DNA of 64,000 nucleotides from Cystobacter fuscus DSM 2262 (GTDB lineage Bacteria; Myxococcota; Myxococcia; Myxococcales; Myxococcaceae). Within the stretch, counting starts at the first letter, position 1; each line of letters starts with the position of its first letter. This document shows, in pieces, positions 7,669 through 15,913 of this stretch. The notes under the pieces were generated by a model that saw nothing but the letters and a program-made list of their open reading frames with translations, made no database searches and was not told the origin of the DNA. The position numbers and the translations under genes are program-made. The DNA is taken from the NCBI RefSeq assembly GCF_000335475.2, contig NZ_ANAH02000006.1:310001-374000 (forward strand). The letters are read 5' to 3'.

Positions 7669-9980
7669 TCCACGAGCAGCCGCTTCACGGGGGCGGGATC
7701 CACCGCGACCATCAACGGCCGGGCGAAGTTGCTGAACGACACGAGCGCCTGGCCGGGAGCGAGCCGGGAGACGCGATTCCACAGGCTCTCGTCGATGTTG
7801 CCCGCCGTCTTCTGCATCCGGGAGATGACGGAGCTGTCCGTGATCTTGTGGATGATGAAGTTGTTGAGCAGCCCCAGCACCTCGTTGGGCAGGTGCTGCG
7901 GCAACTGCGTGACGAAGACGAGCCCCAGCCACCGCTTGCGTCCCCGCTTGGCGATCTTCGCCACCTGCTCGAACAGCACCGGCATCTGGGTGATGCGGCT
8001 GGCGGACAGGAACTCGTGCGCCTCCTCGATGATGATGAGCACCGGGGTGATGGACTGTTTCTGCTCGTGCGCCGCCTGGTAGCGGGCTTCCTGCGTCTCC
8101 TGAAGACCCCGGAGGATGTCGGCGATGACGAGGTTGTTGTGCTGGGGCGAGTCCGTATCCGACAGGTCGATCACCGACACCCGTCCGGGCGTGAGCATCG
8201 CGCCGTAATCCACGCCGGGCGCCGAGCCCACATCGAAGACATTGAGGCGCCGCAGGTTCTGCAGCCTGCCCATCAACGCCTTCCAGCTCACCTCGCTCTT
8301 GCTGCCCTGCTCCCGCACCCTGCGCATCACCCGATGGGGTTGCTCACGGAACTCGCTGCGCAGGCGGGGACCGCGTGGCGCGGACTCCGCGTCCTCCGCC
8401 TCTTCCGTCTCGGACTCCTCCTCGGAGACGCTCCGCTTCCGGGACGAGGCCCTGGACTTGCTCCGGCCCTCCTCCTTGCCTTCGTCGCTGAGGCTGTAGA
8501 TGTATGCCTCCACGACGTCCAGCAGGTGCAGCAGCGTCATCCGCGGATAGCCCGTCGAGTGCTCATCCACGTCCAGCATCTGTTGATGCTCCTGCTCGTT
8601 GCGCGGGAAGATCCTGAAGTCCTCCAGCAGCAGCTTCGTGACGTCGTACGCCTTGTGGAAGCGCTCCTGCTGCGCCTCGGTCATGCCGAGGATCTCCGCG
8701 ATGGCGTAGGGAGACAGGCTCGAGAAGTTCAGCGAGAAGCGGTGCAGGTTCTGGTGCCTCGGGTTTCGGCTGTCCCGGCCCGTGAGGTGGTGGATGTGCA
8801 GGTCCTTCACGCCCTCGGCCTTCAGACCCCGGCGCCGGAGGGCCGCGACCATGGCCGCATGGTCCGTGGGTTGATCCACGTGCGTGTATTCCCCTTCCAC
8901 GTCGAAGACGATGGTCGCGATGCCCGCCGCCTGCGCATGGTGGATGAGGGTGGCCACGGTGGTGGACTTGCCACCGCCCGTCGTCCCGATGATGCCGGTG
9001 TGACGAGGAAGGATGGACTTGTCCCGGGGATCCAGGCGGGCCTCCATCCGTGCGTAGCCCGCCACCAACCCGAGGCACATGCTCCCCCCGAGTCCCAGCA
9101 CGCGCGCGCTCTCCTTCTCATCCAGCAGGAAGACGGGGCTCTTGGGGCGGGGCCGGAGGACCGGAGGCTCGAGCTTGTCGTCCACCTCCTCCCCCAGCAA
9201 CTCGATGTCGGCGCGCCCGTGGTAGTCGAAGGTGTAGGTCAGCTTCTTGCCCTGCACGACCACGCCCACGGCCATCGTGGAGTTGGCGGCGATGGCATCC
9301 GGTTCGGAGAAAGGGCCCCGCACCACCACGCCCAGATAGGAGCGGTTGTCCTCGCGGGACTTCACCCGCACGAGCGTCTGGGAGGCCAGCTTCTGCAGAT
9401 CCGCCCGGGTCGTCAGGACGGTAATGAGGTTGTCCTCGCTCGACGAGGTGTCGAAGTGGGTGAAGCCCACGGCCTTCTCGAGCTCGGGATCCAGCTCCAG
9501 GGGCGAAGCCTTGGCCAGTTCCTCGAACTCCTTCTGCGCATCCCCGGGCAGGGGGCTGAGGACCTCGTTGCGGGGCGAGGCTGGGGCGGCGGGCGACCTG
9601 GGCTGCTGCGGGGCAGCGGGCCGGGAAGGGTCGCTCCGAGGAGCAGAGGGGGCGGGAGTCGCCGCGGGTCCACCCACCGGGCCCGGTTGGGGACGCGTGG
9701 GCTCCGGCCTCGGGGCGCCAGGGACGGGAGTGCTCGTGGACGGCCGGGCCCCTGCCGGCGGTGGCCCCCGCGGGGCATCCACTCGCGGCCCGCCGGTGCC
9801 TGGGGGCGGAGCACCCTGCACGCCTCCCTGGGGACGGGGGGGCGCCCCGGAAGGAGGCGTCATGCCCCCTGGTGCGGAAGGACCTCGGGTCGCCGTAGGG
9901 GCGGCGGGCTTGCGCTCGGGCCCGGGCGGCGGGGACGCCGGACCCGGAGGGACGGGAGGGGTCTTGCCATCATCGGCCAT
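7665..9980 (-). CDS. HerA-type hexameric ATPase/translocase (DUF87) with Pro-rich N-terminal extension
   Basis: Predicted DNA-pumping ATPase of the HerA/FtsK class, 771 residues. Residues 1-140 are Pro/Ala-rich and low complexity. A HAS-barrel-like region spans about 180-300. Walker A is GTTGGGKST (332-340), Walker B VLIIIEEAHEF (647-657), and KRGRKRWLGLVFVTQ (679-691) matches the arginine-finger/sensor region of HerA. An acidic insert rich in Ser/Glu lies at about 505-535. It is last in a five-gene operon: ATG 9980 comes 12 bases after the NurA-like stop, and its ribosome site TAGGAG overlaps that stop. Archaeal HerA works with NurA in DNA end resection, and bacterial HerA-like ATPases also occur in phage-defence operons. 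Confidence 0.88.
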   Translation of the reverse strand: MADDGKTPPVPPGPASPPPGPERKPAAPTATRGPSAPGGMTPPSGAPPRPQGGVQGAPPPGTGGPRVDAPRGPPPAGARPSTSTPVPGAPRPEPTRPQPGPVGGPAATPAPSAPRSDPSRPAAPQQPRSPAAPASPRNEVLSPLPGDAQKEFEELAKASPLELDPELEKAVGFTHFDTSSSEDNLITVLTTRADLQKLASQTLVRVKSREDNRSYLGVVVRGPFSEPDAIAANSTMAVGVVVQGKKLTYTFDYHGRADIELLGEEVDDKLEPPVLRPRPKSPVFLLDEKESARVLGLGGSMCLGLVAGYARMEARLDPRDKSILPRHTGIIGTTGGGKSTTVATLIHHAQAAGIATIVFDVEGEYTHVDQPTDHAAMVAALRRRGLKAEGVKDLHIHHLTGRDSRNPRHQNLHRFSLNFSSLSPYAIAEILGMTEAQQERFHKAYDVTKLLLEDFRIFPRNEQEHQQMLDVDEHSTGYPRMTLLHLLDVVEAYIYSLSDEGKEEGRSKSRASSRKRSVSEEESETEEAEDAESAPRGPRLRSEFREQPHRVMRRVREQGSKSEVSWKALMGRLQNLRRLNVFDVGSAPGVDYGAMLTPGRVSVIDLSDTDSPQHNNLVIADILRGLQETQEARYQAAHEQKQSITPVLIIIEEAHEFLSASRITQMPVLFEQVAKIAKRGRKRWLGLVFVTQLPQHLPNEVLGLLNNFIIHKITDSSVISRMQKTAGNIDESLWNRVSRLAPGQALVSFSNFARPLMVAVDPAPVKRLLVD

Positions 9981-9992
9981 GGATCATGTCTC

Positions 9993-11177
9993 CTAGGGGC
10001 GCCTCTTGCGCTCGCTGACGTAGTGGAACTTCGCGCCCGCCTGGGCGTAGGCGTCATTCACCATGCCCATGAAGCCTTCCGTGCCGAAGGCTCCCCGACA
10101 GGCCACATCCGCGACATCCAGGAGCATGGGGAAGCCCCGCTCGGAGCGGATGATGCTGTCGGCCATCGCCACGTGGGCCGCGATGTGGGCGTGCTCCCGG
10201 TGCGCGTAGAAGAGGTACGGCGGCGACTGGTCCGACGCGCGGAAGATGCCTCGCACGACGTGCGGGCAGAACTCCTTCACGAACTTGAACGCCTGCTCCC
10301 GGTCCTTCTTGTCGTAGTTCCACCGGTCGACGATGTACGCGCTGTCCGCCTCGAGCGTGTCGATGATGGCGTACTCGCCCCCGAACAACGCGTTGCCAAA
10401 GGTCAGGAAGCCCCGGTCCTCCAAAGAGTTGGGAACGAAGACGAACTTGCGGTGCTCTCGGATGAGGCGCTTGAGCAGCTCGAGCGACGCGGTCAGCAGG
10501 CTCGAATACCCGGAGCCCGACAGCAGCTCCCGCGAGCAGGGGTTTCCGTAGCCCATGCGCCAATCGGCGCTCGACCTGTCCAGCAGGAGCGCCAGCTCCG
10601 CGTGGGCCCGGATGTTCCGGCGCGCCAGCTTGGACAGGGGATCCTCCTCCTCGACACCGCGCGCCTGGCGCTGCTCGAAGATGTCCCGTAGCAGCTTGCG
10701 CCCATCCGTCTGGGTCGACATCTCCCTGCGAAAGAGGCGCTGGGAGAAAACCCCCGTGTTGCCCCCGTAGCTCACGATGGCGATGCCAATCTGCGTGATG
10801 GCGATGGGCAGGCTGTCGTGGGAGACGGCCACGCTGTTCACGGCCTCGACCCGCCCCGGGAAGAGCAGGCTCTCGTGAATGATGGCCAGGCGCTCGGGGC
10901 TGGCCGCGTAGACGCCCGCGCTCTGGGGAGCGTCCCGCAGCTTCTTGAGGCGGGGGAAGAACTCCTTCCGGATGGCCTCCCGGACGACGTCCTCCTGATG
11001 CACCGCCGTGTCGACCTGTTCCTTGAAGCGCTTCAGGATGTGCCGGGGATCAAGCCCCAGTTCCCAGGTCCTCAGGTCCAGTGTGGCGGCGAGTTCCTCG
11101 CCAAACGCCGAACGGTAGTCATCGTCTCCGATGAAACCGTCATCCCCATCCGGGGGAATCCCCTCCGACATGCTCAT
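9993..11177 (-). CDS. NurA-like nuclease-domain protein, partner of the HerA ATPase
   Basis: A 394-residue soluble protein lying directly upstream of the HerA-type gene, where NurA nucleases usually sit. Its general layout fits NurA. An early strand-rich segment is followed by IGIAIVSYGGN (130-140), a central helical part, and a C-terminal GFPMLLDVADVAC block (348-360) like the G-Y-P-x-L-x-x-A-D/H motif of that family. The usual first DGS metal-binding motif is not seen; VYAASPERL stands in its place. It is therefore divergent and possibly inactive, or a different nuclease-like fold. ATG 11177 overlaps the ImmA stop by four bases; ATG 11171, with GGAGG seven bases upstream, is an equally good start. 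Confidence 0.6.
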   Translation of the reverse strand: MSMSEGIPPDGDDGFIGDDDYRSAFGEELAATLDLRTWELGLDPRHILKRFKEQVDTAVHQEDVVREAIRKEFFPRLKKLRDAPQSAGVYAASPERLAIIHESLLFPGRVEAVNSVAVSHDSLPIAITQIGIAIVSYGGNTGVFSQRLFRREMSTQTDGRKLLRDIFEQRQARGVEEEDPLSKLARRNIRAHAELALLLDRSSADWRMGYGNPCSRELLSGSGYSSLLTASLELLKRLIREHRKFVFVPNSLEDRGFLTFGNALFGGEYAIIDTLEADSAYIVDRWNYDKKDREQAFKFVKEFCPHVVRGIFRASDQSPPYLFYAHREHAHIAAHVAMADSIIRSERGFPMLLDVADVACRGAFGTEGFMGMVNDAYAQAGAKFHYVSERKRRP

Positions 11178-11905
11178 TCCTCCTCCCCCTCGGGGAAGTA
11201 CTTCTGGATGGAAAAGGGCCGGTGTCTCGGCCCGAGCAGGATGCGGGCGTACGCCGCGGCTTCCATCCGGCGAAGGCCGAAACGGGAAGCCAGTTCATCC
11301 GCGGCCCGCGTCCGGGGCACTCCCGCGAGCAGCGGCAGGGCCTGATCGGCCGGTGCCAACAACTCGAAGGCCAGGCGGTCCGCGCGATGCTCCACGGCGT
11401 CCACCTTCCCCGAGCAGATGGCGCCCGAGGCATCCCGGTCCATGAGCCGGACCTGAACACCCAGGGGAATCCGCTTGAGCATGGCGGACAGGCCCGTCAG
11501 AACACCGAGCCGGTGTTTGCCATCTAGCACCGGAAGGATGTCCTCTCCGAAAGCCGCCAGGGCCTTCACTCGCGGCAGGAGGTAATCGAGGACGAAATGG
11601 GCCACCTCGTGCGCCAGGGTGAAGCGCCGCACCTCCGCGGAGTCCCGCTCCTCACAGAAGATGAAGCCCCGCCCCCGATGCGCCACCATGCACCCGTGGA
11701 TGGGACGATCCTGGTCCGGGACTTCGACCCGGAAGTTGTTCCTCTGGGCCAGCCAATCGCGAACCTGGTGGCAGGTGAGCCCAGGAAGCGGCACCAGGGA
11801 GACAGGAAGGTAGATTTCCACCTCGTCCGCCAGCTCGCGAGGGAACACCGTGGCGGGGGGAAGCCTGCTGGCCTTCACCGCCTCATCCAGCCATCCGCTC
11901 CTCAT
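11174..11905 (-). CDS. ImmA/IrrE family zinc metallopeptidase
   Basis: A 243-residue protein with the zinc-peptidase motif HEVAH at 99-103 in the context FTLAHEVAHFVLDY. A downstream glutamate lies in VEHRADRLAFELLAP (E172), the usual third ligand region of ImmA/IrrE enzymes. Members such as ICEBs1 ImmA and Deinococcus IrrE/PprI cleave a partner HTH repressor, the latter after DNA damage. Here it sits between a HTH-like gene (4-nt overlap upstream) and a NurA-like gene (4-nt overlap downstream). The inference is that it controls this DNA-processing operon by cleaving a repressor. The C-terminal SRFGLRRMEAAAYARILLG looks helical and could bind the partner. Confidence 0.85.
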   Translation of the reverse strand: MRSGWLDEAVKASRLPPATVFPRELADEVEIYLPVSLVPLPGLTCHQVRDWLAQRNNFRVEVPDQDRPIHGCMVAHRGRGFIFCEERDSAEVRRFTLAHEVAHFVLDYLLPRVKALAAFGEDILPVLDGKHRLGVLTGLSAMLKRIPLGVQVRLMDRDASGAICSGKVDAVEHRADRLAFELLAPADQALPLLAGVPRTRAADELASRFGLRRMEAAAYARILLGPRHRPFSIQKYFPEGEEE

Positions 11906-12276
11906 TCGTCCATCTCGCAGTCATCGTCGTCCCGGTCCCGCGCCGCGAGAGACATGGACCCGCTCGGGGCCTCCTGGCCCTCAGGTTTCGAGAAGGCGAT
12001 CAGGGACTCCACGCGCCGGATGAGCCGCACGAGCGGAAGCGGCGCCAGATCGAAGCGGTCCGTGATGAGGCGCAGATGCTCGGCGAACCGGTCCTCTTCC
12101 GGCCGACGGCAGAGCGCGAGCCAGTCGAGCGTCTCGAGCGAGCAGCCCAACTCCGCCGCGAGGTCCTCGGGCGACTTGCCCTCGAGTCGATGAGCCATCT
12201 CGAAGATGTAGCCGAGCGTCCACGTGTGATCCTGGCTCTTGCGGACCGCGGGCTTCAGCCAGTCAGGCAGGGTCAT
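11902..12276 (-). CDS. Small HTH-like regulator candidate paired with ImmA peptidase
   Basis: A 124-residue acidic-tailed protein. Residues 34-60 (SPEDLAAELGCSLETLDWLA) fit a helix-turn-helix of the XRE type, though the domain is short and divergent. The last 25 residues are rich in Asp and Glu. It overlaps the ImmA/IrrE gene by four bases, the standard arrangement for a repressor or antitoxin and its peptidase, and overlaps the upstream sigma-like gene by 14 bases. AAAGGAGG precedes ATG 12276 by about six bases, a strong ribosome site that could raise its level above the sigma factor. Cleavage by the neighbouring peptidase is inference. Confidence 0.65.
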   Translation of the reverse strand: MTLPDWLKPAVRKSQDHTWTLGYIFEMAHRLEGKSPEDLAAELGCSLETLDWLALCRRPEEDRFAEHLRLITDRFDLAPLPLVRLIRRVESLIAFSKPEGQEAPSGSMSLAARDRDDDDCEMDE

Positions 12277-12862
12277 CGGGGTCCTCCTTTCCTAAACGTT
12301 CCAGTATCTTCATGAGCCGATCCCGATGCCGCTTCACTTCCCGCCGCATCTCCTCCTGGGACGAGGGGTTCAGGCCCAACGCCCGCGCCAGGGCCTCGGT
12401 GGAACTCTCTCCACTCAAGATCAAGCGGACGACGGCCAGGTCCCTTTCACTCAGGCGCTTCTCCAGCCGCTCCACCGCACGGGATGCCTCCACGAAATTC
12501 TCTAAAATATCCTTCGGAGCCGACTGCCCGAGTTCGACAACGCTCGCGAAATTCTCCTCGCGCTGAGCCCGCGAAGCCCCCGACTTGAGCCGATCCTGAA
12601 CCCGATGTTTCGCCGCCTTCGTGAGGTAGGTCACCAGGCGGGCCCTGTCGGGGTCATACCGGCCCGGCGCCTCCACATAGGCGTAGAGCACGTCGATGAC
12701 GGCGTCGTAGGCTGTTTCCTCGTCGCACTTGAGGTCATGCCGCACGAACCCCTCGATCTGCCTGGCGACCGCCTTCAAGAGGTCGATCAGGATCAAGGGA
12801 TCCTTTTGAAGTGCCCGGGCATGCAGCTCCCGCTCATCTATTATCGGAGGAACTCGACTCAT
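12263..12862 (-). CDS. Sigma-70-like (ECF-size) RNA polymerase sigma factor
   Basis: A 199-residue protein with a region-2-like block (AYDAVIDVLYAYVEAPGRYD then LVTYLTKAAKHRVQDRLKS, about 50-95) and a region-4-like block (LSERDLAVVRLILSGESSTE then ALARALGLNPSSQEEMRREV, about 135-185). The order and size match ECF sigma factors, although identity to any defined group is weak. ATG 12862 is preceded by GAGGAGAGGGG and is preferred over the longer frame to 13036. It is the first gene of the HTH/ImmA/NurA-like/HerA operon, and the 14-nt overlap with the next gene implies translational coupling. It may auto-activate the operon. An inverted repeat lies about 90-110 bases upstream. Confidence 0.72.
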   Translation of the reverse strand: MSRVPPIIDERELHARALQKDPLILIDLLKAVARQIEGFVRHDLKCDEETAYDAVIDVLYAYVEAPGRYDPDRARLVTYLTKAAKHRVQDRLKSGASRAQREENFASVVELGQSAPKDILENFVEASRAVERLEKRLSERDLAVVRLILSGESSTEALARALGLNPSSQEEMRREVKRHRDRLMKILERLGKEDPDDPA

Positions 12863-12949
12863 CCCCTCTCCTCGGCGGGCCGCGTCCAGACCCGCTCTCT
12901 CCGTGTGTGTTGTCCATCCCTTCGGAACCACACCAGGGAGTTCGACGGG

Positions 12950-12970
12950 CACGTCACCCGACCTGACGTG
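12950..12970. promoter_or_regulatory. Perfect inverted repeat CACGTCA-N7-TGACGTG, candidate operator
   Basis: The 7-base arms at 12950-12956 and 12964-12970 are exact reverse complements separated by seven bases. This is the size and symmetry of a dimeric HTH repressor site. It lies in the 237-base divergent region between the sigma-factor gene (starting 12862, leftward) and the membrane-protein gene (starting 13100, rightward). I infer that it binds the HTH-like product of the operon or another repressor. Confidence 0.55.
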
Positions 12971-13099
12971 AGAGGTTGATCGAAGCCTGGAGGGGACGTC
13001 CATACCTCTCAAGGAGTAGTCCGCCATGGCAATCACCCCTCCCCTCGCGCGTAAGCTGCGGAAGGGGCCCGAGCGTCACCGCCCAAGGAGCCGTTGACC

Positions 13100-14677
13100 A
13101 TGAAGAAGCTGCTGGTGTTCGTCGTGCTGCTGGCCGTCGGAGCCGGGGCCGCGTATCACTTCGGCTATCTGGAGCGTCTGGGAGCCTGGTGGCCTCGAAC
13201 ACGGCTCATCCCCAAGGATCCCGCGCTGCTCGCCTACTTCGCACCGGACACCCGCGAGCTGATGCTCGTGCAGGCCACCGAGCTGGACTTCCGCCTCTCG
13301 GGCGAGTCCCGGGAGAAGTTCGAGCGGGAGATGAAGGACTTCCAAGCGAAGACCGGTATCAACACGCACCGGGATGTGGACGCGGTCGCCACGACCCTGG
13401 GGCTCGGCGTCGTCCGGGGATATTTCGACTGGAGCCGACTGTCGGTCTACCTCCAGTCAGAGGGCTACACGCTCACCGAGCTGGGAGGAGTGCCCGCGGC
13501 GACGAAGCCGCAGTCGGCGGACCTGGCGCTCGATGGGCGCTACCTGCTGATCGGCCCCCGAGGTGAACTGGAGCGGGCCCTCTCCCGCAAGCGGCGGGAC
13601 CAGGGGCTAGGCAACGACAGTCCCCTCGTGCGCGCCCTGGATGAGATCGGCTGGAAGCACGCGCTGGTGGGCGGCATGGTGTCCGGCTCACCGGTGTTGG
13701 CCCTGACGGGCGCCGTGGGCCCGCAGGTGCAGTCGCTCCTCACCACGATCGATCCCACCCCGGAGGGAATCGAGCTGCGCGGTACCGCCGACGCCGGAAG
13801 CAAGCTCAAGGCGGATGTGCTGCGGGCGACCCTGGAGGTGATGCGCAAGACCCTCCTGCTCGGAGCGGCCCTGGACTCGAGTCCCGAGACCCGCGTCCTG
13901 CGCGAAACCCTCGAGGCGGCCACGCTGGAGAGCGATGACCAGGGACGTGTGCGCGGCACCCTGCGCCTCCCCTCCACGCTGGCGGATGGCGCCTCCGCGA
14001 GCCTCTCCCGTGCCCAGTTCCCCACGGCGCTCCAGAGCCTGGGCCAGCCCTTCAAGAACCAGGACACCACTCCCTCCGGGCAGCCCTCCGCCGCTGCCCA
14101 ACCGCCCGCGTCCACACCCGCGCCCGTGGCCACCGTCGCGGCGCCCGTCACACCGGACTGGAAGCCGCCGGTGCTCGGGTTGCTCCTGCTGGTGATCGCT
14201 CTGGTGACGATGAGCGCCACGACGCGCCCGGGCATGTTCAACGTCCTGTTCCACCCGCTCTTCCTGCTGCCCTTCCTCGTCACGACGATGGGTGTCTTCG
14301 TGTTCCGGTGGACGGGCCACGCGGGCGGCGCGTTCGACGTGCTCGCCCTGCCCATGCCCGAGTGGCACCGCTTCGTCTCCTTCCCCATCGCCCAGACCCT
14401 GGCGCTGAGCGCCGCGGTGCCCCTGGTCTTCGCCCTCCTCTCCGCCCCGGTGAAGTGGCTGCGGCGGTTCGCGGCGGGACTGGGCGTGGGCTTCAGCGCC
14501 TGGCTCGCGGTGAAGGCGTTCGCCCACCCGGCCGTGCCACTGATTCCTCCGGCCTACACGCTGTATTGGTATGCGGGCAACGCGCTGGTGGCACTGCTCC
14601 TGGCGCGGCTCACCCTTCCGCCGCGCCGGGCAGCAAGTGGTCGAGCGACGCCCACCCGCGCGCGGCCAGCAGCTTGA
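13100..14677 (+). CDS. DUF3352-like membrane protein, function unknown
   Basis: A 525-residue protein with an N-terminal signal anchor (KKLLVFVVLLAVGAGAAY). An extracytoplasmic domain of about 300 residues begins IPKDPALLAYFAPDTRELML, resembling DUF3352-type proteins and the start of the lipoprotein at 35830-37437. A Pro/Ala linker (about 335-355) leads to four or five transmembrane segments at about 355-520. ATG 13100 has GGAG nine bases upstream; the TTG at 13094 is less likely. The last 15 residues are Arg/Ala-rich and may be overrun past the conserved part. It diverges from the sigma/HerA operon and shares its control region; no functional link is evident. Confidence 0.75.
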   Translation: MKKLLVFVVLLAVGAGAAYHFGYLERLGAWWPRTRLIPKDPALLAYFAPDTRELMLVQATELDFRLSGESREKFEREMKDFQAKTGINTHRDVDAVATTLGLGVVRGYFDWSRLSVYLQSEGYTLTELGGVPAATKPQSADLALDGRYLLIGPRGELERALSRKRRDQGLGNDSPLVRALDEIGWKHALVGGMVSGSPVLALTGAVGPQVQSLLTTIDPTPEGIELRGTADAGSKLKADVLRATLEVMRKTLLLGAALDSSPETRVLRETLEAATLESDDQGRVRGTLRLPSTLADGASASLSRAQFPTALQSLGQPFKNQDTTPSGQPSAAAQPPASTPAPVATVAAPVTPDWKPPVLGLLLLVIALVTMSATTRPGMFNVLFHPLFLLPFLVTTMGVFVFRWTGHAGGAFDVLALPMPEWHRFVSFPIAQTLALSAAVPLVFALLSAPVKWLRRFAAGLGVGFSAWLAVKAFAHPAVPLIPPAYTLYWYAGNALVALLLARLTLPPRRAASGRATPTRARPAA

Positions 14678-14713
14678 GCTCACCGCGCGGATTCAAGAAG
14701 AAGCGCGCGCTCC

Positions 14714-15700
14714 TCACCACCGCGCATGAACCAGCGGCCGGATGCGCCGGTCGTAGACCGAACGCACCGCCGCCAGGGTCTGCTCGGACAAGGGGGGAAG
14801 ATCCGCCGCGGCGGCGTTGGCCTCGGCCTGGGCCGGGTTCCTCGCACCGGGGATGACGCAGCTCACCGCCTCCTGCATCAGGATCCACCGCAAGGCGAAC
14901 CCCGCCAGGCTCGCCCCCTCGGGCACGAGCGGACGCAGCTCCTCGACCGCCTCCAGGCCCGTCTCGTAAGGCACGCCGGAGAAGGTCTCGCCCACGTCGA
15001 AGGCCTCGCCCTGGCGGTTGTACTGGCGGTGATCGTCGGCGGCGAAGCGGGTGTCCCGGCGCAGCTTCCCCGTCAGCAGACCGCTGGCGAGCGGCACCCG
15101 GGCGATCACCGCCACGTCGCGCGCCACCGTCTCGGCGAACAACGTCTCGGCCGGCTTCTGCCGGAAGATATTGAAGATGATTTGAATGCTGGCCAGGTGG
15201 GCATGCGCCAGCGCCCGCCGGGCCTCCTCCACCGTCTCGACGCTCACGCCCCAGTGGCGCAGCTTGCCCTGGTGCACCAGCTCCTCGAGCGCGGCGAACG
15301 TCGCGTCCTGGGAGTAGACGGCGCTCGGAGGGCAGTGCAGTTGCAGCAGATCGATGCGGTCCGTGCCGAGGTTGCACAACGAGCGCTCGACGAAGCCCGT
15401 CAGGTGGGCAGCGTCATAGCCCTCGGCGACGTGGGGGTTGAGGCGGCGTCCGGCCTTGGTGGCGATGTAGACGCGCTCGCGACCATGGGCCTTCACCGCT
15501 CGCGCCACCAGTTGCTCGCTGCGGCCATCTCCATAGACGTCCGCCGTGTCGATGAAGTTGATGCCCCGATCCAGCGCCGCGCGAACCGTGGCCAACGCCT
15601 CGTCCTCGGACACCGAGCCCCAATCCGCGCCGAGCTGCCAGGCACCCAGCGCGACCTGTGAAACCTGCCAGCCGGTACGGCCAAAACGGCGGTAGTGCAT
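14714..15700 (-). CDS. Aldo/keto reductase
   Basis: NADPH-dependent oxidoreductase of the AKR superfamily, 328 residues. Features include the N-terminal GRTGWQVSQVALGAW, the catalytic Asp and Tyr in NFIDTADVYGDGRSE, the catalytic Lys in YIATKAGRR, the His in LLQLHCPP (catalytic tetrad D-Y-K-H), and the NADP-binding region VIPGARNPAQAEAN near the C-terminus. ATG 15700 has GAGGGTGAGG upstream, so I prefer it to GTG 15712. A single gene, convergent with the membrane-protein gene. The substrate is unknown. Confidence 0.92.
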   Translation of the reverse strand: MHYRRFGRTGWQVSQVALGAWQLGADWGSVSEDEALATVRAALDRGINFIDTADVYGDGRSEQLVARAVKAHGRERVYIATKAGRRLNPHVAEGYDAAHLTGFVERSLCNLGTDRIDLLQLHCPPSAVYSQDATFAALEELVHQGKLRHWGVSVETVEEARRALAHAHLASIQIIFNIFRQKPAETLFAETVARDVAVIARVPLASGLLTGKLRRDTRFAADDHRQYNRQGEAFDVGETFSGVPYETGLEAVEELRPLVPEGASLAGFALRWILMQEAVSCVIPGARNPAQAEANAAAADLPPLSEQTLAAVRSVYDRRIRPLVHARW

Positions 15701-15727
15701 CCTCACCCTCACGTGTCGACGGTCGTC

Positions 15728-15753
15728 GTGCCCACCTCGGAGGTGGGGGGCAC
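15728..15753. promoter_or_regulatory. Hairpin-forming inverted repeat upstream of aldo/keto reductase
   Basis: GTGCCCACCT at 15728-15737 pairs with AGGTGGG...GGCAC ending at 15753 around a three-base loop, with a small G bulge. It lies 28 bases before the reductase start on the minus strand and 160 bases before the next plus-strand gene. It could be an operator or leader hairpin. No T-tract follows on either strand. Confidence 0.3.
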
Positions 15754-15913
15754 GGGTCTAGAACGGAGGACGCCGAGAGAACCAGTCACATCCGTGAATG
15801 CCGTTCACCAGGAGGCAACCAGGCGACATGGCCTCCAAACTCCAAACAACCCGCCCATCCAGGTCGTAAAGCCGGTATAGCTCCCGCCGGACGACGAGCG
15901 CCGGAGCACGCCC

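Noticed and set aside
7461-10691. 1076-codon plus-strand open frame
   Set aside because: Runs antisense to the HerA and NurA-like genes; His/Arg/Gly-rich composition typical of the complementary frame in high-G+C DNA, with no recognisable domain.
14610-14713. Minus-strand frame reading RFFLNPRGELKLLAARGW
   Set aside because: Looks protein-like but overlaps the end of the plus-strand membrane protein, has no start of its own and is out of frame with the aldo/keto reductase. Possibly a remnant; not enough to call a gene.
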